Origin: Psychroflexus lacisalsi
Lineage (GTDB): Bacteria > Bacteroidota > Bacteroidia > Flavobacteriales > Flavobacteriaceae
Assembly: GCF_020164495.1 (NCBI RefSeq)
Contig: NZ_JAIQYZ010000002.1
Coordinates: 310,001-374,000 of the forward strand
Reading direction: 5' to 3'
DNA length: 64,000 bases
Part shown: piece after piece, positions 17,342-26,064 of the stretch
Layout of the letters: the number at the start of each line of letters is the position of its first letter
How positions within the stretch are numbered: the first letter of the stretch is position 1
The notes under the pieces: generated by a model
Databases searched by the model: none
Told to the model about the DNA's origin: nothing
Seen by the model: only the letters and a program-made list of their open reading frames with translations
Program-made: the position numbers and the translations under genes

Positions 17342-17826
17342 AGGTAACCATTATTGCAGCTGCAGCAGAAAACAATGCCTTAGGCAGAAACAATGATCTT
17401 ATTTGGCACCTGCCAGATGATTTTAAACGCTTCAAAGCAATTACTTCTCATCATCATATCATTATGGGGCGTAAAACGTTTGAGTCATTCCCTAAGTTAC
17501 TTCCAAACAGAAAGCACATTATCATCACCAGACAAAAAGATTACGAAAAGGAAGGAGCAATAGTGGTTCACAACTTGGAAGACGCACTAAAGAATTGCTC
17601 TGGTGAAGATGAAGTATTTATCATTGGTGGTGGTGAAATTTATAAGCAAGCCTTGCCTTATGCGGATAAAATCGAACTTACCAGGGTACACGATACCTTT
17701 GAAGCAGATGCTTTTTTCCCAGAAATAGAGGAATCAGTTTGGGAACTTAAAAGTTCTGAATACCACGAAAAAGATGAAAGGCATAAAATTGACTTCACTT
17801 ACTTAACCTACTCCAAAACCTCCTAA
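17338..17826 (+). CDS. folA: Dihydrofolate reductase
   Basis: A 162-residue type I DHFR, which reduces dihydrofolate to tetrahydrofolate with NADPH. Landmarks are IIAAAAENNALGRNNDLIWH, LPDDFKRFKAITSHH, the IMGRKTFESFP nucleotide-binding segment, LPNRKHIIITRQKDY, EVFIIGGGEIYKQALPYADK and IELTRVHDTFEADAFFPEI. The start ATG overlaps the stop of the 2TM gene by four bases. Target of trimethoprim-type antifolates; no resistance change can be judged from sequence alone. Confidence 0.97.
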   Translation: MKVTIIAAAAENNALGRNNDLIWHLPDDFKRFKAITSHHHIIMGRKTFESFPKLLPNRKHIIITRQKDYEKEGAIVVHNLEDALKNCSGEDEVFIIGGGEIYKQALPYADKIELTRVHDTFEADAFFPEIEESVWELKSSEYHEKDERHKIDFTYLTYSKTS

Positions 17827-17925
17827 ACCACATCTAAAAAATAAACTTTTCGAAATTAAATATTAAAAGTCGCCTTGTAATTGTTAAGCAGTTACTATGT
17901 GACCGTTTAGAGTTAAATAATAAAT

Positions 17926-17933
17926 TAGTTTTG
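17926..17933 (+). promoter_or_regulatory. Putative -7 element for the BamA/TamA-like gene
   Basis: TAGTTTTG matches TAnnTTTG, 16 bases before the ATG at 17950. The -33 side has only GTTTAG near 17905, an imperfect TTTG. Confidence 0.45.
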
Positions 17934-17949
17934 AAAGACATTTTTTATT

Positions 17950-19119
17950 ATGAAAAAAACTTATATCCTAATTCTTATCAGTCTTATTTTTTTGGGCAAT
18001 ACTATGAAAGCTCAAGAAGAAAATTCAGAAAAGGAAACATTCGGATTTCTCAAGGATTATGTCAATAGGATAGTCAACGACACAGTATCTCAAGAAAAAT
18101 CACAATTCTTTTTTTACCCTGTTATAGGGTATAGACCAGAAACTGGGATTGAATTTGGTGTTGCTCCTTTATATGTCTATTACGCTAAAGAAGATACCAG
18201 CAATCGCTTGAGCGAGATCAATGCTTATGGATTTATGACCTTAAAGTCTCAATACGGTTTGCGCGTAGATCACGCAATTTACTCAGACAAAGATAAGTGG
18301 TTTTTTCTTGGAGATTTAAATTTTGAACAGTTTCCCTTGAAGTATTACGGAATTGGAAATGATGTTCCGGAGGATAATATCGCACTTGTAGATGCTACTC
18401 AGATAAGAATAAGAGAAAGAGTACTTAGAAGACTAGCAGAAAACTTTTATTTAGGTCTGGAGACTGATTTTGTAAGCTTGAGAAATGTCTCTTTTGAAGA
18501 TCCTGACAGCAATCAAAATGTGGATTTCCCACTCCCATTTGGTGCAGAAGGAACCACAAACTTAGGGCTTGGTTTAGGGTTAGTATTTGATCAGCGCCGA
18601 AATGTTTTGAATGAAAGAGATGCCTTTTTCAGTGAAGTTGCCTTTTTAGATTATAACACGTTTTGGAAAAGTGACGTCGAATTTAGTAGCGTTATTTCAG
18701 ATACTCGCTTTTTCAAATCTTTCAATAAAAGAAATGTATTAGCCATGCAACTTATGGGTGAATTTAATTTTGGTGGCGATATCCCTTTCAATCAACTTTC
18801 CCAAATGGGTGGAGAAAACATTATGAGAGGTTACTTCCGAGGTAGATTTCGTGATGAGAATCAGATTGCTGCACAGGTAGAATACAGGATGTTACCTTTG
18901 GATTTAGGCTTTTCAAAACGTCTTGGAGCAACAGTATTTGCTGGGGTTGGCGATGTATTTTCAGAATGGAACGAACTCGAAATGAAAGAAGTTAAATGGG
19001 CTGCTGGTGTAGGCGCTAGATTTTTACTTTTTCAACAAAAAGACGTGTATCTTAGGTTCGATTATGCTATAACTCCAGATGAAAATGGATTTTATATAGG
19101 TGTAGGAGAGGCCTTTTAA
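17950..19119 (+). CDS. BamA/TamA-family outer-membrane protein (barrel only)
   Basis: A 389-residue protein with a signal peptide ending near NTMKAQ. The remainder is a 16-strand type bacterial surface antigen (Omp85 D15) barrel: FFYPVIGYRPETGIEFGVAP, WFFLGDLNFEQFPLKYYGIG, then LGLGLGLVFDQRRNVLNERD, and the lid-loop motif MGGENIMRGYFRGRFRDENQ (the R-G-Y-x-x-G-R/x-F type). The C-terminus ends in aromatic GVGEAF. No POTRA domains are present, so it is unlikely to be the main BamA insertase. It may be a TamA-related or patatin-less accessory barrel. Single gene, converging on the glutathione peroxidase gene. Confidence 0.85.
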   Translation: MKKTYILILISLIFLGNTMKAQEENSEKETFGFLKDYVNRIVNDTVSQEKSQFFFYPVIGYRPETGIEFGVAPLYVYYAKEDTSNRLSEINAYGFMTLKSQYGLRVDHAIYSDKDKWFFLGDLNFEQFPLKYYGIGNDVPEDNIALVDATQIRIRERVLRRLAENFYLGLETDFVSLRNVSFEDPDSNQNVDFPLPFGAEGTTNLGLGLGLVFDQRRNVLNERDAFFSEVAFLDYNTFWKSDVEFSSVISDTRFFKSFNKRNVLAMQLMGEFNFGGDIPFNQLSQMGGENIMRGYFRGRFRDENQIAAQVEYRMLPLDLGFSKRLGATVFAGVGDVFSEWNELEMKEVKWAAGVGARFLLFQQKDVYLRFDYAITPDENGFYIGVGEAF

Positions 19120-19144
19120 AAACTTCTCCTACTTATAATTATTC

Positions 19145-19627
19145 CTATGCCTCAATCCAGTCAATAATTTCTTTATCTAAAGGTGAAGTTTGAGGGGAGA
19201 TAACTTTTTCAAGTTCTCCTTTTTCGTTCAAAAGATATTTTTGAAAATTCCATTCTACCTGACTATCCACTTTTTGATTCCAAGATTTATCCGTCAAAAA
19301 CTGAAACACATCGTGTTTATCTTCTCCTTTGACTTTGATTTTACCCATCATCTGGAAAGAAACCCCATAATTTTCTACACAAAACCTTGATATGTCATCA
19401 TTACTTCCAGGTTCTTGTGCCATAAAATCATTGCTTGGAAACCCTATAATCTTGAAGTTAGAATCTTTATAAGTATCATAAAGCTTCTGCAGATCCTCAT
19501 ATTGAGGGGTCAGACCGCATTTGGAAGCAGTATTTACAATTATAACTTTGTTTCCTTTTAAGGTTGAGAAATCAAAAGTTTTTCCTTTTATATCTGTAGC
19601 GACGAGCTGATGTATACTATTACTCAT
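19145..19627 (-). CDS. Glutathione peroxidase family (thiol peroxidase)
   Basis: A 160-residue protein from ATG 19627 (MSNSIHQLVA); a TTG fifteen bases earlier is less likely. The peroxidatic residue is a Cys, not selenocysteine, in NTASKCGLTPQYEDL. The rest of the tetrad is visible: Gln in FMAQEPGSN, and Trp and Asn in VEWNFQKYLL. GFPSNDF is also conserved. Such bacterial Cys-GPx enzymes reduce hydrogen peroxide and lipid peroxides, usually with thioredoxin. It converges with the BamA/TamA-like gene without a clear shared terminator; an 8-bp inverted repeat (GTAGGAGA/TCTCCTAC, 19102-19132) covers the end of that gene. Confidence 0.93.
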   Translation of the reverse strand: MSNSIHQLVATDIKGKTFDFSTLKGNKVIIVNTASKCGLTPQYEDLQKLYDTYKDSNFKIIGFPSNDFMAQEPGSNDDISRFCVENYGVSFQMMGKIKVKGEDKHDVFQFLTDKSWNQKVDSQVEWNFQKYLLNEKGELEKVISPQTSPLDKEIIDWIEA

Positions 19628-19675
19628 ATTATTTTTGATCAAATTTAAAATAATCTACTCACCTCCTCTAAGTCT

Positions 19676-20254
19676 TTACTTTAATTTATCAATTGTCTTT
19701 CTTACGGTTTTACTATTCCAGTTGGCAGCACCAGTCTTTTTCATCACGATTTCACCTCGGCCATTGATGAGAAAAGTAGTTGGCAAACTCGAACTTGTTA
19801 GCAAATCTGGTGGACTTGAAAGAAAATAGTACACAGGAAGGTTATAGCCTTCTTTGTCCAGAAAAGCCTCAACTGTTTTAGGTTTTTCTGAAGTGATAAA
19901 GTAAAAATCAACCTCATCCTTATAATCTGAATACAGCTCTTGAAGGTCTGGTATTTCTGCTATGCATGGCGCGCACCACGTTGCCCAGTAATTAACTAAA
20001 ACTGGCTTTCCTTCAGATTGCGTAAAATTTACAGTTTGATTGTTTTCATTTTTGAAATACCACTCATAATCTTTTAAGGTTTCACGGTCTGATTGACTAA
20101 TTTCAGAAGGGCTGAAGGCTATAATCCTATTTAGAAAAACCTGAATTGGCTGACGTGTCTGAGGAATGATGATCAACACAATGAATACTCCAAATAGAAG
20201 GTTACTCCAGTGTTTCTGTATAAGGCTCTTTTCTTTTTTTTCTTTATTTGACAT
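19676..20254 (-). CDS. TlpA-like membrane-anchored thioredoxin
   Basis: A 192-residue protein from ATG 20254 (MSNKEKKEKSLIQKH). A longer frame would begin inside the aconitase terminator at 20274-20307. It has one N-terminal membrane segment (LLFGVFIVLIIIP) and a periplasmic thioredoxin domain with the redox motif NYWATWCAPCIAEIPDLQ. The cis-Pro loop is seen in SSLPTTFLINGRGEI. TlpA/ResA-type proteins reduce periplasmic disulfides, for instance in cytochrome c maturation; the partner here is unknown. It is followed 33 bases later by the glutathione peroxidase gene, possibly in one transcript for redox defence. Confidence 0.9.
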   Translation of the reverse strand: MSNKEKKEKSLIQKHWSNLLFGVFIVLIIIPQTRQPIQVFLNRIIAFSPSEISQSDRETLKDYEWYFKNENNQTVNFTQSEGKPVLVNYWATWCAPCIAEIPDLQELYSDYKDEVDFYFITSEKPKTVEAFLDKEGYNLPVYYFLSSPPDLLTSSSLPTTFLINGRGEIVMKKTGAANWNSKTVRKTIDKLK

Positions 20255-20273
20255 GATTTGATGTAGTATTGGA

Positions 20274-20307
20274 ATAAAAAAAGCCATCCACATGAGGCGG
20301 ATGGCTT
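20274..20307 (-). terminator. Terminator after aconitase
   Basis: AAGCCATCC (20281-20289) and GGATGGCTT (20299-20307) form a nine-pair stem, followed on the minus strand by seven T. It lies 28 bases after the aconitase stop. Confidence 0.85.
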
Positions 20308-20334
20308 CTTGATAATTATTATTAAAAAATGATT

Positions 20335-22602
20335 TTAAGCCTTATTCTGTTTCTTAATCATATTAAGAGCTGAACCCTCTTTAAACCATCCAATCTGAGT
20401 AGCATTATACGTATGATTTGCTTTGAAAGTGTCTTTCGACCCATCGGCATGAACAACTTCAATAGTTAAAGGTTTGCCTTCTGCAAAGTCCTTAAGATCT
20501 ACAAAGTTAAACGTATCATCTTCTTGAATCAAGTCGTAGTCACTTTCGTTCTCAAAAGTAATTCCTAGCATTCCTTGCTTTTTCAAATTCGTCTCATGAA
20601 TTCTTGCAAAAGATTTCACCAAAACGACTCTTACACCAAGATGTCTTGGCTCCATAGCAGCGTGTTCACGTGAAGACCCTTCACCATAGTTATGGTCTCC
20701 CACAACTACCGTTGGTATGCCTTCAGCTTTATAAGCTCTTTGTGTTTTGGGAACAGCATCATGTTTTCCATCCAACTGACTTTTTACAAAGTTAGTCTTC
20801 ATATTAAAAGCATTCACTGCACCAATCAAACAATTTTCTGAGATATTATCTAGGTGCCCTCTATACTTCAACCAAGGACCAGCCATAGAAATATGGTCTG
20901 TTGTACACTTACCATGAGCTTTTATTAGCAATTTGGCTCCTGTAAGATTTTTACCATCCCAAGGATCGAATGGCTCTAAAAGTTGAATTCTATTAGAATC
21001 AGGATTTACTTTTATATTAATAGAGCTTCCATCTTCTTTTGGAGCTAGAAAACCATTGTCTTCTACATCAAATCCTAGTTCAGGTAATTCAATACCTTTT
21101 GGAGCGTCTAGCCTTACTTCTTCTCCATCCTCATTAATAAGAGTATCGTTCATTGGATCAAAGTCTAGACGACCTGCAATTGCTATTGCGGCGACCATCT
21201 CTGGCGAACCAACAAAGGCATGCGTATTTGGGTTTCCATCGGCACGCTTGGAAAAGTTTCTATTAAAAGAGTGAACAATTGTATTTTTTTCTTCACCTTT
21301 TCTATCGCTTCTATCCCATTGTCCAATACAAGGTCCACAAGCATTTGTGAATATAGTTGCACCTAAGTTTTCAAAAACTTTCAATAAACCATCACGCTCT
21401 GCTGTAAAACGAATTTGCTCAGAACCTGGATTGATACCGAAATCTGATTTTGGAATTAACTTCTTGTCAACTGCTTGTTGAGCAATGGATGCGGCTCTTG
21501 TTAAATCTTCGTAAGAAGAGTTGGTACAAGATCCTATAAGCCCCCAATCAACTTTAATTGGCCAACCATTTTTCTTAGCTTTTTCTCCTAATTCACCGAC
21601 TGGTGTAGCTAAATCTGGAGTAAAAGGACCGTTAAGGTGAGGTCTTAATGTATTCAAATCGATTTCAATCACCTGATCAAAATACTGATCTGGATTGTCA
21701 TAGACTTCTTGATCACCAGTAAGGTGTTCTCTTATTTTATTGGCTTCATCTGCAATTTCATTTCTATCTGTCGCTCTGAGGAAACGCTCCATGGAATCAT
21801 CATAACCAAAAGTAGAAGTTGTTGCTCCAATTTCGGCACCCATATTGCAGATTGTTCCTTTACCTGTACAAGATAAATTTTTGGCACCTTCTCCGAAATA
21901 TTCAACAATACATCCTGTTCCACCTTTTACAGTAAGAATTTCGGCAACTTTCAAGATCACATCTTTAGCAGCCGTCCACCCCTGTGGAGCACCGGTTAAC
22001 TTTACACCAATAAGTTTAGGGAATTTAAGCTCCCATGGCATACCAGCCATTACATCTACTGCATCTGCACCACCTACTCCAATAGCAACCATCCCCAATC
22101 CACCAGCGTTAACGGTGTGAGAATCGGTACCAATCATCATACCTCCTGGGAATGCATAATTTTCTAATACAACCTGGTGAATAATTCCAGCTCCGGGTTT
22201 CCAAAATCCTATACCGTATTTACTAGATACAGATTCTAAAAAGTCAAAAACTTCATTACTGGTTTCATTTGCTCTTTGAAGATCTTTAGCAGCTCCTTGT
22301 TTAGCTTGAATCAAGTGATCGCAATGAACAGTAGTAGGTACCGCAACGTTTTCTTTTCCTGCCTGCATAAATTGCAACAAAGCCATTTGAGCTGTCGCAT
22401 CTTGACAAGCGATACGGTCTGGGGCAAAATCTACGTAATCTTTACCTCTGGTAAGTTTCTGGTTAGGTTTGTTTTCCCATAGGTGGGAATAAAGAATTTT
22501 TTCTGAAAGTGTAAGTGGTTTGCCAACGACTTCACGAGCTTTTTCAACTCTTTCCGACATCTGGCTATACACTTCTTTTATCATATTGATATCAAAAGCC
22601 AT
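20335..22602 (-). CDS. acn: Aconitate hydratase, mitochondrial type
   Basis: A 755-residue aconitase that interconverts citrate and isocitrate in the TCA cycle. The [4Fe-4S] ligands are visible as one Cys in [14 protein letters not shown] and two in [11 protein letters not shown]. Other landmarks are [74 protein letters not shown] and the swivel domain [20 protein letters not shown]. The pattern and length fit the mitochondrial ACO2-type (usual in Bacteroidota), not AcnB of E. coli. A TAnnTTTG box precedes it and a terminator follows, so it is monocistronic. Confidence 0.96.
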   Translation of the reverse strand: MAFDINMIKEVYSQMSERVEKAREVVGKPLTLSEKILYSHLWENKPNQKLTRGKDYVDFAPDRIACQDATAQMALLQFMQAGKENVAVPTTVHCDHLIQAKQGAAKDLQRANETSNEVFDFLESVSSKYGIGFWKPGAGIIHQVVLENYAFPGGMMIGTDSHTVNAGGLGMVAIGVGGADAVDVMAGMPWELKFPKLIGVKLTGAPQGWTAAKDVILKVAEILTVKGGTGCIVEYFGEGAKNLSCTGKGTICNMGAEIGATTSTFGYDDSMERFLRATDRNEIADEANKIREHLTGDQEVYDNPDQYFDQVIEIDLNTLRPHLNGPFTPDLATPVGELGEKAKKNGWPIKVDWGLIGSCTNSSYEDLTRAASIAQQAVDKKLIPKSDFGINPGSEQIRFTAERDGLLKVFENLGATIFTNACGPCIGQWDRSDRKGEEKNTIVHSFNRNFSKRADGNPNTHAFVGSPEMVAAIAIAGRLDFDPMNDTLINEDGEEVRLDAPKGIELPELGFDVEDNGFLAPKEDGSSINIKVNPDSNRIQLLEPFDPWDGKNLTGAKLLIKAHGKCTTDHISMAGPWLKYRGHLDNISENCLIGAVNAFNMKTNFVKSQLDGKHDAVPKTQRAYKAEGIPTVVVGDHNYGEGSSREHAAMEPRHLGVRVVLVKSFARIHETNLKKQGMLGITFENESDYDLIQEDDTFNFVDLKDFAEGKPLTIEVVHADGSKDTFKANHTYNATQIGWFKEGSALNMIKKQNKA

Positions 22603-22622
22603 AGTATATAAATTTTAGATTG

Positions 22623-22630
22623 CAAAAATA
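22623..22630 (-). promoter_or_regulatory. Putative -7 element for aconitase
   Basis: TATTTTTG on the minus strand matches TAnnTTTG, 20 bases before the ATG at 22602. No exact -33 TTG at 19-21 bases is visible. Confidence 0.45.
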
Positions 22631-22831
22631 ACGTTTTTGGATGAATTTAGAAAATCTGTAAGATTAAAGCAAAATCCCTGACAATATTTCACACTAACCG
22701 CAATTTTAATACATATAATTATCATATTTGCATTTTTTATAAAACAAAAATGATAAATTGATAAAAATGTAAATGAAAATTACGAATTATAGTCTCTTCG
22801 AAGTATAATTTAGACTGAGTATCAATAATAT

Positions 22832-23785
22832 TTATAACAGTTTGTTGACCACTTCCTCTATGGAAATATTTTCAGCTTCAGCCTTATAGTTACGCACTAC
22901 CCTGTGCCTCAAAATTGCTAAGGCTACCGCCTTTACATCTTCAATATCTGGAGAATATTTACCTCGAGTAGCAGCATGAGTTTTGGCTGCCAAAACAAGA
23001 TTTTGCGAAGCTCTGGGTCCTGCTCCCCAATCGACATAAGTGTTTATGAAATCTGAACTTTTTTCAGTATTCGGCCTGGTTTTACTTACTAGGTTAACTG
23101 CGTATTCTATAACATTGTCTGCTATCGGCATTTTTCTAATCAACTTCTGAAGTTGAATAATTTCTGAAGCATTAAAGAGAGCTTTAACTTTGACTTCTTT
23201 ATTCTGTGTGGTAGCTTTCACTACATCAACTTCTTCCTGAAAACTAGGATACTTTAAGTTGACTTCAAACATGAATCGGTCTAGCTGAGCTTCGGGAAGC
23301 GGATAAGTTCCCTCCTGCTCGATAGGATTCTGCGTAGCAAGAACAAAATATGGATTTGACAACAAATAGTTTTTACCTCCCACTGTGACTGCTTTCTCCT
23401 GCATCGCTTCCAAAAGTGCAGCTTGAGTTTTTGGAGGAGTTCTATTTATTTCATCTGCTAATAAAATATTTGTAAACACAGGTCCCTTCAAAAATTTAAA
23501 AGATCTTTTCTCATCAAGAATTTCAGAACCTATGATATCACTTGGCATTAGGTCTGGTGTAAATTGAACTCTGCTAAAATCCAACCCAAGAGCCTGAGAT
23601 ATGGTATTTACCATTAAAGTTTTAGCCAATCCGGGAACTCCTACTAGAAGAGAATGACCTCCAGAAAATATAGATAAAAGAATAGTATCTACAACCTTAT
23701 CCTGACCCACTATAACTTTAGCGATCTCAGATTTTAAGATTTCATACTTCTTTACAAAATCATCTAAATCGGCAACGTCTGGCAT
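22832..23785 (-). CDS. MoxR-family AAA+ ATPase
   Basis: A 317-residue AAA+ ATPase. The Walker A motif is GVPGLAKT in SLLVGVPGLAKTLMVN and Walker B is LLADEINRTPPKTQAALLEA. Sensor 1 lies in LATQNPIEQEGTYPLPEAQL and arginine finger candidates in DRFMFEV. The C-terminal lid ends AILRHRVVRNYKAEAEN. MoxR ATPases act as chaperones for protein maturation, often with VWA-domain and DUF58 proteins. Here the gene follows three periplasmic foldase genes, with a one-base gap to the preceding stop. The DUF58 partner is not in this stretch downstream. It is the last gene of the operon. Confidence 0.94.
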   Translation of the reverse strand: MPDVADLDDFVKKYEILKSEIAKVIVGQDKVVDTILLSIFSGGHSLLVGVPGLAKTLMVNTISQALGLDFSRVQFTPDLMPSDIIGSEILDEKRSFKFLKGPVFTNILLADEINRTPPKTQAALLEAMQEKAVTVGGKNYLLSNPYFVLATQNPIEQEGTYPLPEAQLDRFMFEVNLKYPSFQEEVDVVKATTQNKEVKVKALFNASEIIQLQKLIRKMPIADNVIEYAVNLVSKTRPNTEKSSDFINTYVDWGAGPRASQNLVLAAKTHAATRGKYSPDIEDVKAVALAILRHRVVRNYKAEAENISIEEVVNKLL

Positions 23786-23786
23786 A

Positions 23787-25223
23787 CTATTTTTTTATCC
23801 AAGATTTGGAAAACTCACAAGCCTTATAATCTCCATTTACTTTAATGTAAGTGTCTTTTACTTTCTCCCCTTTCCAGGCGTTTATTTCTTTAAGTTTTTT
23901 CTGCTGTAGGGCCAATTCACGAATACGTGTATAGTCTTCACTAAATTCAGCAATATGTTCCGGTATTTTCTTGGTCACGGTGATAAGTTTGAAAAACACC
24001 TTTGCTGTTCTTGGTTCTGAATCCTTTATTACAAGAGAAACCTCATTTTCCTTAAGATCTACTACCTGATCGTAAATTGCAGGGTCTACTTTAGTCAACT
24101 CAAATCTTCTATCGCCGGTGGCATTATTGATAAGCTGACCTCCACTTTCTCTGGTTTCTTTTTCATCTGAAACTTCTCTAGCAGCGTCTCTAAAACTTAC
24201 AGAACCATCAACGATTAATTCTCTTACTTTTTCAATTTCCTCTTTTGCTTTCTCTATGGCTTCAGAGCTGATTTCAGGATAAAGCAATATGTGTCTTACA
24301 TCCACCTGCTGACCTCTAATTCTGTCAACTGTCAAAATGTGCCATCCAAATTCAGTTTCAAAAGGCTTGCTGATCTCTCCTTCTTGCAAACTAAAAGCAG
24401 CATCTTTAAATTCTTTTACATAGTTATCATCTCTAGTAAGTGTAATCTTTCCACCCGAACTTTTAGAACCTCTATCCTCGGAATATAAAACGGCTTTTGT
24501 AGCAAAGCTTCCTCCAGATAAGACATCGTCTCTAAAAGAATTCAGTTTATCGATAACTGCTTGTCGCTCTTTTTCTCCAACTTCTGGTCGTACAATAATT
24601 TGAGCTAGCTCTACCTCATCATTGATCAAAGGGATTTCATCTTCTGGAATAGCTTCGAAAAAATCTCTGGTTTCTTCCGGAGTGATCTCGACTTCATCCA
24701 CAATAGCCCCTTGCATTTCCTCTGCCAGCATTCTTTGTGTATTGATCTCATTGAGTTGACCTCTCAGCTCAGTTTCATCCTCGAGTTTATAAAACTCAAG
24801 AAGTCTTTCCATACTTCCCACCTGACTAACAAATTGGCTGATTTGTTGATCTGTAAAACTCTCTACTCTCGCTGGGTTAAAAGGTAAACTATCCTGTTTC
24901 GCATGGTGAGCAAATAACTTATTCTCCATTATGGTTTCTGCAACATCGCAATAGGAGATTTCACCGATCTGTTGATTTTTCATATCCAGATAAGCTTTGG
25001 AAATATCGCTTTCTAGTACGAGGTAATCTCCAACAACTGCGGCAACACCATCAATTTTTATTCTTCCGTCCTTAGTAACCTTGGTTGCTTCTAGTACTTC
25101 AGGAGCAACATCAGAATTTTTGAGTAGGTTGTCTTTTTCATCAACAGTTACCTGAGCAGAAGAAGTCAAGGTAATAAGCATAATTACAACTATTGTAATT
25201 ACATTAATAGACTTCAAATTCAT
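23787..25223 (-). CDS. SurA-like periplasmic peptidyl-prolyl isomerase
   Basis: A 478-residue protein from ATG 25223 (MNLKSINVITIVVIM); ATGs upstream would lengthen the N-terminus without a signal. A signal peptide ends near TSSAQ. The N-terminal SurA chaperone part spans about 35-200 (DGVAAVVGDYLVLESDISKA, with VEITPEETRDFFE). Two parvulin (PpiC) domains follow at about 205-310 (VELAQIIVRPEVG, FGWHILTVDRIRG) and 310-420 (VRHILLYPEI, ESGGQL). It should help outer-membrane proteins cross the periplasm. It overlaps the preceding lipoprotein gene by 20 bases. Confidence 0.92.
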   Translation of the reverse strand: MNLKSINVITIVVIMLITLTSSAQVTVDEKDNLLKNSDVAPEVLEATKVTKDGRIKIDGVAAVVGDYLVLESDISKAYLDMKNQQIGEISYCDVAETIMENKLFAHHAKQDSLPFNPARVESFTDQQISQFVSQVGSMERLLEFYKLEDETELRGQLNEINTQRMLAEEMQGAIVDEVEITPEETRDFFEAIPEDEIPLINDEVELAQIIVRPEVGEKERQAVIDKLNSFRDDVLSGGSFATKAVLYSEDRGSKSSGGKITLTRDDNYVKEFKDAAFSLQEGEISKPFETEFGWHILTVDRIRGQQVDVRHILLYPEISSEAIEKAKEEIEKVRELIVDGSVSFRDAAREVSDEKETRESGGQLINNATGDRRFELTKVDPAIYDQVVDLKENEVSLVIKDSEPRTAKVFFKLITVTKKIPEHIAEFSEDYTRIRELALQQKKLKEINAWKGEKVKDTYIKVNGDYKACEFSKSWIKK

Positions 25224-26064
25224 TATTTTTTGTAGCATCTTTTGTAATCTCTTTTTCAATTTTCTTAGCAATATTTATTTTTTTCCTATTGAGTAATATT
25301 TGCTCAATCGTAGGTCTTATATATCCAATTGGCGCTTCCTCATTTCGTTTTAAAATTGATTTAATAAAAATATAATATAGATCATTTTCATTTTCAATCT
25401 CAATAAAATATCCCGATTTAAAGAGCTCAGTCTTATCTAGTTGTAAACCTTTACTTTCCTTGAACTCTTTTACAACTTCAGAATACCTAACCCATATAGA
25501 GTCATTAAGCGATAAGGATTTGAATTCCAAAGATTTCTCTTGCAATGATAGCATATCTTCAGGATTAAAACGTTGAAACTGACGTTTTATGTCTTTCAAA
25601 GCCTTCATTTTTTTATCTAATTGCAAATAACGCAATTGGACCAACTCTTCATTGAGCTTGAAATTAGATTTGTTGTTTTTGTAGTATTCATCCACATCAG
25701 ATGAATCAATAACATCTTTTAATTCCCTTTCTATAAGAGCATCTTTATAAGCTTTTTTAAACAGCTGCTCCTCATATTTTTTAGCCAACTCTCTAAAATC
25801 AATTTGTTTTTCTTCTGGCAAATTCAGCTTGGCCCTATCCAACAAAAGTTTATCTGTTGCCCAATTCTGAATATAAGTTTTTGCTGCGATTGTACTATCC
25901 TGTTCAGACAAGTCCTTTGAAATATGTTGGTTGAGCTCATCAAATTCTAGGTAATGGGTGTTCACCCGTGCGACGTAATCTGAATTTTCTTTTTCTGAAA
26001 AAAGAGAACAAGCCCCTAAGGTAAAGGAAAATAAAATCAATAGTATTAACTGTTTATTTCTCAA
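25204..26064 (-). CDS. Lipoprotein with SurA-N-like fold (foldase accessory)
   Basis: A 286-residue predicted lipoprotein with lipobox LGAC and Cys19 (MRNKQLILLILFSFTLGAC). The rest is helical and rich in Lys, Asp and Glu, with a SurA N-domain-like sequence: VARVNTHYLEFDELNQHISK, then LIERELKDVIDSSDVDEYYK. No catalytic parvulin domain is obvious. The gene sits between two parvulin-type foldase genes and overlaps both (11 bases at the start, 20 at the end). It is probably an accessory chaperone in this envelope-folding operon; the function is inferred from context. Confidence 0.78.
   Translation of the reverse strand: MRNKQLILLILFSFTLGACSLFSEKENSDYVARVNTHYLEFDELNQHISKDLSEQDSTIAAKTYIQNWATDKLLLDRAKLNLPEEKQIDFRELAKKYEEQLFKKAYKDALIERELKDVIDSSDVDEYYKNNKSNFKLNEELVQLRYLQLDKKMKALKDIKRQFQRFNPEDMLSLQEKSLEFKSLSLNDSIWVRYSEVVKEFKESKGLQLDKTELFKSGYFIEIENENDLYYIFIKSILKRNEEAPIGYIRPTIEQILLNRKKINIAKKIEKEITKDATKNNEFEVY

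Noticed and set aside
19102-19132. Inverted repeat over the BamA/TamA-like gene stop as a terminator
   Set aside because: Only an 8-bp stem overlapping the stop codon, with a weak T/A tail; kept as a note in the gpx entry only.
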